Below, one piece after another: positions 1 to 10,078 of a stretch of 18,579 nt of DNA. The notes under the pieces are model-generated. The model did no database searches, had not been told where the DNA came from, and saw only the letters and a program-made list of their open reading frames with translations. A program made the translations under genes and the position numbers. Source of the stretch: Exilispira sp964581895 (GTDB lineage: Bacteria > Spirochaetota > JAAYUW01). Numbering within the stretch: the first letter of the stretch is position 1; the number at the start of each line of letters is the position of its first letter. The stretch is taken from contig CAZOPR010000016.1 of assembly GCA_964581895.1 (NCBI GenBank), forward strand, positions 1-18,579. The letters run 5' to 3'.

Positions 1-2
1 TA

Positions 3-25
3 GTTGATGATCCGTCATCATCAAC
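3..25 (+). other. Spacer hairpin upstream of tRNA-Ile
   Basis: A perfect 9-bp inverted repeat (gttgatgat at 3-11, atcatcaac at 17-25) with a 5-nt loop lies about 30 nt before tRNA-Ile. It sits in the 16S-23S spacer, so a role in folding or processing of the rRNA precursor is plausible. That role is inference; the 16S 3' end is not in the window, and no T-tract follows that would make it a terminator. Confidence 0.5.
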
Positions 26-56
26 AAAACACTTCTTTTTTCCTGGATCGCATAAT

Positions 57-130
57 GGGATTGTAGCTCAGTCGGTTAGAGCGTCTCTCTGATAAGGAGA
101 AGGTCGGTGGTTCAACTCCACCCAATCCCA
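57..130 (+). tRNA. tRNA-Ile (anticodon GAU)
   Basis: The gene folds as a full cloverleaf of 74 nt. The acceptor arm is GGGATTG paired with CAATCCC, with discriminator A. The anticodon loop CTGATAA carries GAT at 91-93, and the T arm is GGTGG-TTCAACT-CCACC. No CCA is encoded after the discriminator. It reads AUC/AUU isoleucine codons and occupies the usual place of tRNA-Ile in a 16S-23S spacer, 6 nt before tRNA-Ala. Confidence 0.97.
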
Positions 131-136
131 TATAAT

Positions 137-209
137 GGGGGTATAGCTCAGTTGGGAGAGCATCTGCCTTGCAAGCAGAGGGTCAGGAGTTCAAATCTCC
201 TTACCTCCA
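137..209 (+). tRNA. tRNA-Ala (anticodon UGC)
   Basis: This is a cloverleaf of 73 nt. The acceptor GGGGGTA pairs with TACCTCC (one G-U pair), with discriminator A. The anticodon stem TCTGC/GCAGA encloses CTTGCAA with TGC at 170-172, and the T arm has GGAGT-TCAAATC-CTCC character. CCA is not encoded. The Ile-Ala tandem is the common tRNA pair of bacterial rRNA spacers and is evidently co-transcribed with the rRNAs. Confidence 0.97.
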
Positions 210-241
210 TTTTTTTATCTCTTAGAATGCATCAAAACATT

Positions 242-322
242 TGCATAGTAAAGAATAGGTAGAATTTAGGTAGAAGGAAAGCCGAATTAAAGAAAGCTGA
301 GGTAATCGAAGCCGAGAAGGAA
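242..322 (+). other. 5' arm of the 23S precursor processing stem
   Basis: The segment from about 242 to 330 is complementary, with small bulges, to 3316-3399 downstream of 23S. The innermost 8 bp (ggggcaag/cttgcccc) is the terminal helix of mature 23S. Outside it, gaaggaaggggcaag, agaaagc, gaaggaaa, ggtaga and tgca blocks all have partners in the same order. Such long stems are cut by RNase III to release pre-23S; that role is established for bacteria generally and inferred here. Confidence 0.8.
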
Positions 323-3323
<3,001 letters not shown>

Positions 3324-3399
3324 TTTCTTCTTGGTATTGATACCAAGGCTTTCTTCTTTGGTTTTCCTTATACTTTGAATCTACCTTCTTTTCTTTGCA
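3324..3399 (+). other. 3' arm of the 23S processing stem, with an internal hairpin
   Basis: This is the complement of the upstream arm at 242-322. It also holds a local inverted repeat, cttggtat (3330-3337) against ataccaag (3340-3347). The upstream side has only a loosely matching loop opposite it, so this hairpin probably bulges from the long stem. The stretch runs into the 5S leader with no terminator, in keeping with one 23S-5S transcript. Confidence 0.7.
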
Positions 3400-3439
3400 C
3401 ATCCGATTGGATTTTTCAGTAATTCCAGTCATGTGCAAA
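3394..3439 (+). other. Inverted repeat in the 23S-5S spacer
   Basis: tttgcacat at 3394-3402 pairs perfectly with atgtgcaaa at 3431-3439, enclosing a 28-nt loop just before 5S. Its left arm overlaps the distal end of the 23S processing stem (tgca at 3396-3399), so the two structures compete for the same bases. A role in 5S maturation is inference. Confidence 0.5.
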
Positions 3440-3449
3440 TAAAATAGTC

Positions 3450-3571
3450 AAGCCTGGTGACCATAGCACCGTGGAAACACCTGATCCCATCCCGAACTCA
3501 GAAGTTAAGCACGGTAGCGCCTATGATACTGCAAGGGAGACCTTGTGGAAAAGTCGGTCGTTGCCAGGCTT
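3450..3571 (+). rRNA. rrf: 5S ribosomal RNA
   Basis: Typical bacterial 5S: the terminal helix aagcctgg (3450-3457) pairs with ccaggctt (3564-3571), and the interior contains gtggaaacacctgatcccat and cgaactcagaagttaagc, the conserved loop B/C segment. The exact mature ends may lie 1-2 nt inside. A run of seven T starts at 3570 immediately after the closing helix, so helix plus T-tract may also end transcription of the rRNA operon. Confidence 0.96.
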
Positions 3572-3660
3572 TTTTTGTTTTAAATTTAAAGATAAAAAAA
3601 TAAAACCATTATTAAAATAAATGAAAAAAGAATAAAAAATTTAATAAAACAAAAAATGCA

Positions 3661-3666
3661 AAAGGA
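3661..3666 (+). promoter_or_regulatory. Shine-Dalgarno that selects the ppa start
   Basis: AAAGGA sits 7 nt before the ATG at 3674. The in-frame ATG at 3656 is preceded only by an A-rich stretch without a purine-rich ribosome site, so 3674 is the better start. Confidence 0.65.
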
Positions 3667-3673
3667 TTTTGGT

Positions 3674-4303
3674 ATGAAAAATGTATGGCATGATTATCCA
3701 GAAGGAAGAATCACAATTGACAGATTTTATGTTGTTATCGAGATTCCAAAAGGTAGTAAAAAGAAGTATGAGTATGATAAAGAAACTGGATTAATGAGAC
3801 TCGATAGGATACTTTATACTTCAACTGTTTATCCGATGAATTATGGTTTTATGCCTAAAACTCTTGCTGATGATGGTGATCCACTAGATGTATTGGTTTT
3901 ATGCTCAGAAGTTTTAGATCCATTTGTAAGTGTAGAGTGTTATCCTATAGGTGTTGTCCAGATGATAGATAATAATGAATATGATGAAAAAATACTTGCA
4001 ATTCCTTTCAAAGATCCGACCTTTAATGGTTTTAGAGATATTTCTACAATTCCTCAGCATATCTTAAACGAGATTTCACACTTTTTTGAAGTCTATAAGG
4101 AACTTGAACACTCAAAAACATCGGTCAAAGAAATTAAGGGAAGAGAAGATGCAATGATGTCTATTAAAAAATCTATTGAAAAGTATAATGAAAAATTTAA
4201 TGCAGCAAAAAATGAAAATAAAAATAAGAATGAAAATAAGAATGAAAGTAAGAATGAAAATAATAAAGATAATAAAGACGAGAAAGATGTTAAAAATGAA
4301 TAA
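3674..4303 (+). CDS. ppa: Inorganic pyrophosphatase (family I, soluble)
   Basis: Hydrolyses pyrophosphate to two phosphates in the cytoplasm, pulling biosynthetic reactions forward; Mg2+-dependent. Counting from the ATG at 3674 (209 aa), the family signature DGDPLD lies at 67-72, giving metal-ligand Asp residues at 67, 69 and 72. Further conserved positions visible are Asp99, Asp104 and Lys106 (E. coli Asp97, Asp102, Lys104) and Tyr141-Lys142 in FFEVYKELE. The N-terminal IEIPKGS and the YPMNYGF motif are also typical. About 177 residues make a complete enzyme; the last 30 or so are an Asn/Lys/Glu-rich tail encoded by short tandem repeats, not part of the fold. The gene follows 5S by about 100 bp of AT-rich DNA with no promoter I can defend, and converges on the DUF2207 gene. 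Family assignment is certain; the tail's role is unknown. Confidence 0.96.
   Translation: MKNVWHDYPEGRITIDRFYVVIEIPKGSKKKYEYDKETGLMRLDRILYTSTVYPMNYGFMPKTLADDGDPLDVLVLCSEVLDPFVSVECYPIGVVQMIDNNEYDEKILAIPFKDPTFNGFRDISTIPQHILNEISHFFEVYKELEHSKTSVKEIKGREDAMMSIKKSIEKYNEKFNAAKNENKNKNENKNESKNENNKDNKDEKDVKNE
4226..4261 (+). repeat. 12-bp tandem repeat encoding the ppa tail
   Basis: Three in-frame units occur at 4226-4237, 4238-4249 and 4250-4261: aagaatgaaaat, aagaatgaaagt, aagaatgaaaat (KNEN/KNES/KNEN). Degenerate copies precede them from about 4208. The unit length is a multiple of 3, so gains or losses keep the frame. Confidence 0.85.
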
Positions 4304-4356
4304 AAAATGATAAATAAAATAAGGAAAGTAAAGATAAAAAAACTATAAAATCAGTA

Positions 4357-6540
4357 TTACCAGCCTCCACCGCCTCCTCCACCACTTCCACCACCAGAGG
4401 ACCCTCCTGATGATGAAGATGAGGAAGATGAAGAATTGCTACTATTGCTTGTTATAGAAGAATTCAAATAATAAAAGAAGCTTTTAATATCTGAAAAATT
4501 CTTGATATTGCTTGAATTGTTTATTTGTAACCATGGAACAAAAGTAGCTGAGTGATAATATGTATAACCATAATAGTTAGAATCTGAATTGGATGACGGT
4601 TCTAAAATGCTTGAAAACCAATCATTTTCCATATCTAGGGCAAGAGCATATGGTAGAAGTTTGTCAATATCAAGTTGAAGATTTAGTTCTTTATTTTGAT
4701 TCTGTAAGTCTTTAGGAATATCTAACAAAAATCTTTTTAATGCTTCTATCTCTTCATAGATTGCCACACCTTCTTTTGTTGGTCTTTTTAGTAGTTTGAA
4801 ATATATGATATTTATTACTATTAAAAAAACCGCGAATATCAGATTTAATAAAAGAAATTTTGAATCTGTCATACTTAAGAAAAAGGTAAGGACTATAAGT
4901 TCTGCTGCAATAAATGGTATACTAAATATTGTTAAAATAACTGCATTTGATGTCCCTGAAATTTTTCTTGTTTTCCATGCATTTATTGATGATGAAATAA
5001 GACCATAAACTCCACCAGTCCATATAGTAAGCCATAGCAATAAAAATCCTGCTTCAAAGGAAGCCACTACCCCAATCATAGAAATTGCAAAAATTAGTAT
5101 TGAGGCGATTAATCCTATTATATAATATATTGAGTTTGTTACAAAATAGATGTTTTTGTAATTTTTAGTTAAATTTCTTTTCAATGTCTGGATAACCATC
5201 AAGTTTTTAATATAATTATCTTTAGTAAAACTATAAGTTTTATTTTCATTGTCAAAAATTAGATCTGAGATTTCCTTTTCATCTATTGATAAATTAACTT
5301 CATTTTCTGACTTTTTTAACTTAAATCCATTTTTTAAAAATTCTAAAGTTAAATATCCTTTGGAAGCCATACTTATTATAGCAGTTGAAAGACATTGATT
5401 GTCAAAACCCATCTTCCAGATATATCTTATGGCAGCAGGTGAAAGCTGCTCTATAATATTTGTTGATGGTGGAAGTTTCATTTTTTTAGGATCTCGACCA
5501 ACTGCTGCCCAGGCTATTAAATAATAGATAAAAATAACTATTGTCCCGAAAAAGAGAATAAATGCCGATGGATTTGAATTATAAAAAGATTCAACCTGTT
5601 TTAATGCATAGTTAGCTTTGTTAGCAGATTCATTTTGTTGCAAGATAAAAAGAGCTGTCTTCCATTTAATAAATACTGTAAAACCCTCTTGTTTTTGTAA
5701 AATATCTGTTGTTTCAAAAAACAATGTGTCTGCCAATTTTGAATCTTTTATAGAGGCGTTTGCGGTATTTGTTTTATTTGCGGTATTTGTATCATTTTTT
5801 TTATTTGAGCTGTTTGTATTATTTGTATCATCGGTATTGAGATAATTAAATGTATAATTCTTATTTGTTTCTCCAATTGCACCTGTATATGCTTCTATTG
5901 TTGTGAAACTAAATTGGGGATTTAAGACTATATTTTTTGGGAAAACTATGGTAGCTGTGGATTTTAAGATAGGGAAATTCCAGTTAATTCCAGTGATATT
6001 AAGATATAAAAGTTCTTCGCCTTCTAAACTTTTGATTATGGAATCATAAGAGTAGATTATTTCAAAGGTATGAATCCCTTTTTCAATATAGGTATCTGGG
6101 TCGCCTAAATAGATTCGTAGGTATCCATTTTTCTTTTCTTTTTTAAAAATGGCTGGATTTGTGTCAAGTCTTCCTTCTATAATTTTCAGCCCAAGTGGTT
6201 TTGGAAAAAAGGATTTTGTATTTTCATATAAAGGAAGATCCCTATATATCCCATGTTTTATTTCTAAGTTTAAGCATTCAACAACAATAGTTTCATGTAT
6301 ATTGATTTGACCATTTTCTAAAATAGTTATCGCTGAACTGAAAAAAAGAATTCTTTCTTCATTGCTTGATTGATAATTATTACCATATAGATTGGCAGAA
6401 AAATAAAAAAGGAAAAGTGATAAAATAAAAAATGAAAAAATAAAAAAAGAAAGAAATGCTAAAAAAATTTCTTGTAAATGAGATTTGATTAAAGAATTCA
6501 TCTTAATTGAATTATTTTTAAATAACTTTTTGTTAGACAA
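4357..6540 (-). CDS. DUF2207 domain membrane protein
   Basis: Multi-pass membrane protein of the DUF2207 (YciQ-like) family, biochemical function unknown. Order: N-terminal hydrophobic segment 23-49; DUF2207 extracytoplasmic domain about 66-300, with the characteristic EIKHGIYRDLP; membrane segment 326-347 followed by the family's GRDP turn (348-351) and a winged-helix-like LSPAAIRYI region; two further hydrophobic blocks around 465-570; then a cytoplasmic part with EEIEALKRFL and LLPYALALDMENDW. It ends in a Ser-then-Gly-rich tail finishing in W, common in this family. A low-complexity Asn/Thr-rich insert spans about 236-265. The start is TTG at 6540: a strong GGGGAGG lies 5 nt upstream, while the next ATG (codon 14) has no ribosome site. 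The gene is monocistronic in appearance and convergent with ppa. No hairpin terminator is evident in the 53-bp gap. Confidence 0.9.
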   Translation of the reverse strand: MSNKKLFKNNSIKMNSLIKSHLQEIFLAFLSFFIFSFFILSLFLFYFSANLYGNNYQSSNEERILFFSSAITILENGQINIHETIVVECLNLEIKHGIYRDLPLYENTKSFFPKPLGLKIIEGRLDTNPAIFKKEKKNGYLRIYLGDPDTYIEKGIHTFEIIYSYDSIIKSLEGEELLYLNITGINWNFPILKSTATIVFPKNIVLNPQFSFTTIEAYTGAIGETNKNYTFNYLNTDDTNNTNSSNKKNDTNTANKTNTANASIKDSKLADTLFFETTDILQKQEGFTVFIKWKTALFILQQNESANKANYALKQVESFYNSNPSAFILFFGTIVIFIYYLIAWAAVGRDPKKMKLPPSTNIIEQLSPAAIRYIWKMGFDNQCLSTAIISMASKGYLTLEFLKNGFKLKKSENEVNLSIDEKEISDLIFDNENKTYSFTKDNYIKNLMVIQTLKRNLTKNYKNIYFVTNSIYYIIGLIASILIFAISMIGVVASFEAGFLLLWLTIWTGGVYGLISSSINAWKTRKISGTSNAVILTIFSIPFIAAELIVLTFFLSMTDSKFLLLNLIFAVFLIVINIIYFKLLKRPTKEGVAIYEEIEALKRFLLDIPKDLQNQNKELNLQLDIDKLLPYALALDMENDWFSSILEPSSNSDSNYYGYTYYHSATFVPWLQINNSSNIKNFSDIKSFFYYLNSSITSNSSNSSSSSSSSSGGSSGGGSGGGGGGGW

Positions 6541-6545
6541 ATTTA

Positions 6546-6552
6546 CCTCCCC
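6546..6552 (-). promoter_or_regulatory. Strong Shine-Dalgarno for a TTG start
   Basis: On the minus strand GGGGAGG is followed by TAAAT and then TTG at 6540. This is the strongest ribosome site in the window and justifies the non-ATG start of the DUF2207 gene. Confidence 0.75.
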
Positions 6553-6618
6553 TTTTTTCTGTTTTTATGTTGCAATTTTTTTTAAACATTAAATTTTCTT
6601 AACATAAATTCTATTTAT

Positions 6619-6680
6619 ATAGATTTGTTTTTCATAATAGATTTTTTTTCATAAATTCATTTTTCATAGATTTGTTTTGC
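6619..6680. repeat. Degenerate ~17-bp AT-rich repeats
   Basis: Imperfect copies of atagatttgtttttcata occur at 6619-6636 and 6637-6653, with weaker variants to about 6680. They lie in the 256-bp gap between the DUF2207 start and the 6797-8149 gene. They may be simple AT-rich slippage products or part of the upstream region of the DUF2207 gene. Confidence 0.4.
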
Positions 6681-6698
6681 AAATTAATTATCTCTTAA

Positions 6699-6718
6699 AA
6701 AATTGGAAAAGCAATTTT
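6699..6718 (-). terminator. Possible weak terminator after the 6797-8149 gene
   Basis: A 7-bp AT-rich stem (aaaattg at 6699-6705, caatttt at 6712-6718) with a 6-nt loop is followed on the minus strand by a T-rich run (about 6 T counting the stem end). It is placed about 80 bp past the stop of the minus-strand gene. The stem is too weak for a firm call. Confidence 0.25.
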
Positions 6719-6744
6719 AGATACTTGCAAATTTAAATATAAAG

Positions 6745-6808
6745 AAGTTTAAATATTAACAGGCTTAAATATTAGCAAGCTTAAATATTAGCAAGCTTAA
6801 ATATTAAC
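6745..6808. repeat. Four tandem 16-bp repeats over a stop codon
   Basis: Four head-to-tail units lie at 6745-6760, 6761-6776, 6777-6792 and 6793-6808, consensus aagcttaaatattagc with one to three changes per unit. The stop codon (TAA) and the last codons (Val-Asn-Ile) of the minus-strand gene at 6797-8149 lie in the fourth unit. The unit contains the palindromes aagctt and aatatt. Origin by slippage is plausible; a function is not shown. Confidence 0.9.
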
Positions 6809-8149
6809 AAAAACGCAAAAGAGCAAATCATAATTTTGAATTTTATGAAAAATTCTATTTTCTGCCTCATAAAACTGTGGGATATTTAAGTAAACAAGAT
6901 CATAATTAAAGTTAGCTCCTAAAAGTAGAGAAAAGTAACGAGTATTATAAATTATTCCAAAAACTATTCGATGTTTTAATTTATATATTAAATATGTTTC
7001 ATTCATAATATTTGGGTCATAAAGGGAATAGTGAAAAAATATTTTGAAAAAATCTATTTCTGAAAGATAAAATTTATATGATAAATAAAAAAAACCACCT
7101 GCTGCAAAAAGAGGAGGCATTTTTCCATTACTTCCAACTTCATCTATTAAATTTGGAAGATCATCTGGAATAAATAAACCAGGACCATAATTAAAAATTG
7201 ATATATCGATTGAATCGCTTTCTATATAAGGGTTTAGTCTTGGGTCTCTTATCCCATGAAGATTAAAAACCCCTTCAATTGCAAAATTAAAGTTTTTATT
7301 AAAATATTCAAAATAAAAGGTAAAAAATTGACTATAGATTTTTATAGGAACAGAGCCTCTTTCCCCAAGATTTATGGATAAAGAAAACAAAATTTTAGAG
7401 TTTTGAAAACCCAATTTGCTTATAAAAGACTTTGAAGAGTTTGCATCAAGTCCTTCTTCTCCATTAGAAACACCAATTATTAAATAAAAATAATTTATGA
7501 GCCACTTAAAATAAAACTGGATATCTGTAAGATAAATGGCATTTACATAGTAGATAGGAAGCTGTCTTGGGCCAATAATAAAAGCTGGATATGGAAGTTG
7601 TTTAGTATAATCATATGATGTGTCTATAACACCATAATATGAGCTATCCAGTGGATAGGATGGCAATTTTTGGATTACCGAGGGATAAAAATTTTCAAAA
7701 TGATAATTTAATGCAAGATTTTGATTATATTCGAAGATAAAATGAATATTGGAATTTGAAAAGGTAAAATTTATGATATTTGGTTCAATAAGGTTAGGTG
7801 CAAAATATTCATAAAATCTTGCCTTGTCAGAGCAAGGAAGACGAAAATCTATGTCTATAGTTGATTTTAATGACCAAGTAGATGAAAAATAATTCATAAA
7901 GCTTGCTGATAGCTTTAAGATAATATCAAATTGATCTTCATTTCCAGTTATTTCAATCATCTCACATGTTCTGTACATTGAAAAAATCGAAATAGAATAA
8001 TCAAAGGTTTGTGCATTTAAGATTTTTGGTTGAAAAAAGACTAAGAAAGTCATGGAAAAAAGGAAAAAGGGTAAAAGTGATAAAAAGGAAATAAATAAAA
8101 AAATTAAAAAATTTAAGGATTTAAATAAATATTTTTTCATATCTTTCAT
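6797..8149 (-). CDS. Exported aromatic-rich protein of unknown family, possible outer-membrane barrel
   Basis: I do not recognise this family. The 450-aa product begins with a basic start and a very hydrophobic stretch at about 11-39, then PKILNA at 41-46, which could be a signal-peptidase I site (cleavage after Ala46). The rest is rich in Phe, Tyr, Asn and Ile, with short alternating hydrophobic/polar stretches near the C-terminus (for example RIVFGIIYNTRYFSLLLGA). That pattern suits a beta-rich or outer-membrane barrel protein, but the protein does not end in the usual terminal Phe. ATGs at 8149 and 8140 are both possible starts; neither has a clear ribosome site. It diverges from the Ig-repeat gene across a 230-bp AT-rich gap, and its stop lies in a 16-bp tandem array. 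The coding call is firm because of length and composition; the function is unassigned. Confidence 0.72.
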   Translation of the reverse strand: MKDMKKYLFKSLNFLIFLFISFLSLLPFFLFSMTFLVFFQPKILNAQTFDYSISIFSMYRTCEMIEITGNEDQFDIILKLSASFMNYFSSTWSLKSTIDIDFRLPCSDKARFYEYFAPNLIEPNIINFTFSNSNIHFIFEYNQNLALNYHFENFYPSVIQKLPSYPLDSSYYGVIDTSYDYTKQLPYPAFIIGPRQLPIYYVNAIYLTDIQFYFKWLINYFYLIIGVSNGEEGLDANSSKSFISKLGFQNSKILFSLSINLGERGSVPIKIYSQFFTFYFEYFNKNFNFAIEGVFNLHGIRDPRLNPYIESDSIDISIFNYGPGLFIPDDLPNLIDEVGSNGKMPPLFAAGGFFYLSYKFYLSEIDFFKIFFHYSLYDPNIMNETYLIYKLKHRIVFGIIYNTRYFSLLLGANFNYDLVYLNIPQFYEAENRIFHKIQNYDLLFCVFVNI

Positions 8150-8318
8150 ATCGGAAATTTTAAGGCTGGACTTGATTTAGACAGATTAATAATCTAGTCA
8201 AAAAATTTTTTTATAAAAATATTGTTTATTTTTAAAAAAATTAGGTAAAGTATGACAAAAATATTAATATTATTAAATATAAAAATATAAAAATATAAAA
8301 AAAAATTTACAATAATAG

Positions 8319-8346
8319 TTGAAATCATAAAAATATATGCTATTAT
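8319..8346 (+). promoter_or_regulatory. Candidate sigma70-type promoter for the Ig-repeat gene
   Basis: TTGAAA at 8319-8324, a 16-nt spacer, and TATTAT at 8341-8346 lie 33 bp before the ATG at 8380. A short inverted repeat, tatgct (8336-8341) and agcata (8350-8355), brackets the -10 box and could be an operator. The surrounding DNA is so AT-rich that chance matches are likely. Confidence 0.35.
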
Positions 8347-8379
8347 AAAAGCATAAGATAAAAATTGGAGGAAATAATT

Positions 8380-9988
8380 ATGAAAAAAAAGTTAATTATT
8401 GCATTGATAATTATATCTGCCATCTTTCTTTTTTCAATGCAACTTTGTACTTTGATATTTGGAAATAAACCAACTGTTAATATAACATATCCTGCCGACG
8501 GGGCAACAATAAGTGATACAGCCATTACGGTTACAGGAACAATTAACGATTTAGATGGAGATGCTACTAAGGTTAAAGTATGGATAACTGATACAGTTCT
8601 TTCTGGATGGGATTATGATGTTAGTTCAGGGCAATTTTCAGTAAACCTAGATTTGACAAGTCTAACAAGCGGCACACATATAATATGTGCTCAAGGTTAT
8701 GATGCTAACAACAATGTAAGTGATACAGTAGCTGTTAATTTTACCTATAATGGTGGTGGCGGTGGTGGTTCTGCACCTGTTGTAACAATAACATATCCTG
8801 CCAACGGGACAACAATAAGTGATACAGCCATTACGGTTACAGGAACAATTAACGATTTAGATGGNNNNNNNNNNNNNNNNNNNNNNNNNNNNNNNNNNNN
8901 NNNNNNNNNNNNNNNNNNNNNNNNNNNNNNNNNNNNNNNNNNNNNNNNNNNNNNNNNNNNNNNNTCTAACAAGCGGCACACATATAATATGTGCTCAAGG
9001 TTATGATGCTAACAACAATATAAGTGATACAATTTCTATTAGTTTTACCTATAATGGTGGTGGCGGTGGTGGTTCTGCACCAGTTGTAACAATAACAAGT
9101 CCAACAGAAGGTGCTATAATAACTAATTCTTCTCTTACAATAAGTGGAACTATAACCGATGCAGATGAAGACAAATCTCATATTACAGCTATAGTACAAG
9201 GATATCCTGCAATTACAAATACAACAAGTAATATTTACAATGTTTACTATTTTGATATTATACTAGATCTATCTTCATTATCTTCTGGACAATATACTAT
9301 AGAAGTTATTGGTTATGATTTACGAAACAATGCAAGTGAACCTAAATATGTAACAATTAATTATTCCCCTGGTTCATCAAATTTACTATTAAATGGATAT
9401 TTTACCGATTCAGGATGGTTTGATAATGATATAACTTATAGTGATGGTTATATTGTTGGAATATATCTTAACCAACCAAATGACGGCGACTTTTTACCAT
9501 ATTGGACATTTTTTATATGGGTTCCAGAAGAAGATTATCCTAAAATAGATATTTCTTCAGGTTCTGTAAAAATGTATACTACTAATCCAAATTCTAATGG
9601 TTCAGCAATGGGGATGACTCAAGATACAAGTTCACTAAGTGATTTCAAAACAGGTTCTGGTAAAACTATTAAAATAAAGTTTAGAATAGATAGTTTTGCT
9701 GGTGGAAGTTGTGTTTCCCCATATTTTGAAGCACCAGTTAAAATTAATATAATATCAGGTGGTTCGGATTATACTATAGCTGCATTTACTACTAACACTC
9801 TTATTAAGGATGGGGGATATGGTTTTGGGGGATTACAAACTCAAACTAATTTAGAGTATGAATTTACTTTACCAACTACAGCATTAAATGGAACTACTAT
9901 ACCACTTGATCAGCAAATTACTGCATTAAGTATCTGGTGTAATGGTTGGACATGGGATGTTACAATCTACTCTATTGAGGTTTACTAA
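8380..9988 (+). CDS. Exported protein with tandem Ig-like modules, split by an assembly gap
   Basis: Starts at ATG 8380, with GGAGG 8 nt upstream. The first ~25 residues are a signal sequence with a Cys at about 23 that only loosely resembles a lipobox. Ig-like modules follow, beginning with VxITYPADG-type strands and containing SDTAITVTGTINDLDG and TSLTSGTHIICAQGYDANNN; they are joined by a Gly-rich NGGGGGGSAP linker. A third, more diverged module starts near 9095. After it comes a non-repeat C-terminal region of about 200 aa, rich in Ser/Thr and aromatics, that looks like a beta-sandwich. The upstream part reads in one frame and the part after the N run in another, but the N run is an arbitrary 100. 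A true gap of 102 bp, or 102 plus multiples of 306, restores one frame. A surface adhesin or binding role is inference; no catalytic motif is visible. Confidence 0.85.
8485..9094 (+). repeat. 306-bp tandem repeat encoding Ig-like modules
   Basis: Unit 1 starts at 8485 and unit 2 at 8791, exactly 306 bp (102 codons) apart; a diverged third module starts at 9095. Over the 74 bp visible in both units before the gap, I count two differences. After the gap, the sequence from 8965 matches the unit-1 sequence from 8661 with few changes through the Gly linker. The collapse of near-identical copies explains the assembly gap. Confidence 0.9.
8865..8964. other. Assembly gap (100 N)
   Basis: Exactly 100 N, the usual placeholder for a gap of unknown length. 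It lies inside the second Ig module. The matching part of unit 1 (8559-8660) is 102 bp. Confidence 0.98.
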
Positions 9989-10030
9989 AAATTTAGTAAA
10001 ACTATTAAAAATTTGCTTTATTAAATTATT

Positions 10031-10078
10031 ATTAACAAAAAATGCGGAAAGGTTTTGCCTTTCCGCATTTTTGTTAAT
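10031..10078. terminator. Bidirectional rho-independent terminator
   Basis: A near-perfect hairpin: 10031-10052 pairs with 10058-10078, a 21-bp stem with one bulged A and a 5-nt loop (ttttg). The GC-rich core is tgcggaaagg/cctttccgca. It is flanked by A-rich DNA on the left and T-rich on the right, so it can serve the plus-strand Ig gene (ending at 9988) and the minus-strand aroC gene. The aroC stop codon at 10074-10076 lies inside the stem. Confidence 0.92.

Noticed and set aside
3656..3673. Upstream ATG of ppa adding six residues
   Set aside because: No ribosome site precedes it, while the ATG at 3674 has AAAGGA at good spacing and gives residue numbering that matches the known enzyme.
4796..5845. 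Plus-strand frames at 4796-5008 and 5618-5845
   Set aside because: They are antisense shadows of the DUF2207 gene, which has clear family motifs.
6745..6808. CRISPR array
   Set aside because: The 16-bp units are directly adjacent with no unique spacers, and no cas gene is nearby.
8861..8990. Frameshift in the Ig gene
   Set aside because: The frame change falls exactly at the arbitrary 100-N gap; a 102-bp gap removes it, so it is not a pseudogene.
8343..9199. Minus-strand frames at 8343-8525, 8745-8981 and 8966-9199
   Set aside because: They are opposite the Ig repeats, and two of them run through or next to the N gap.
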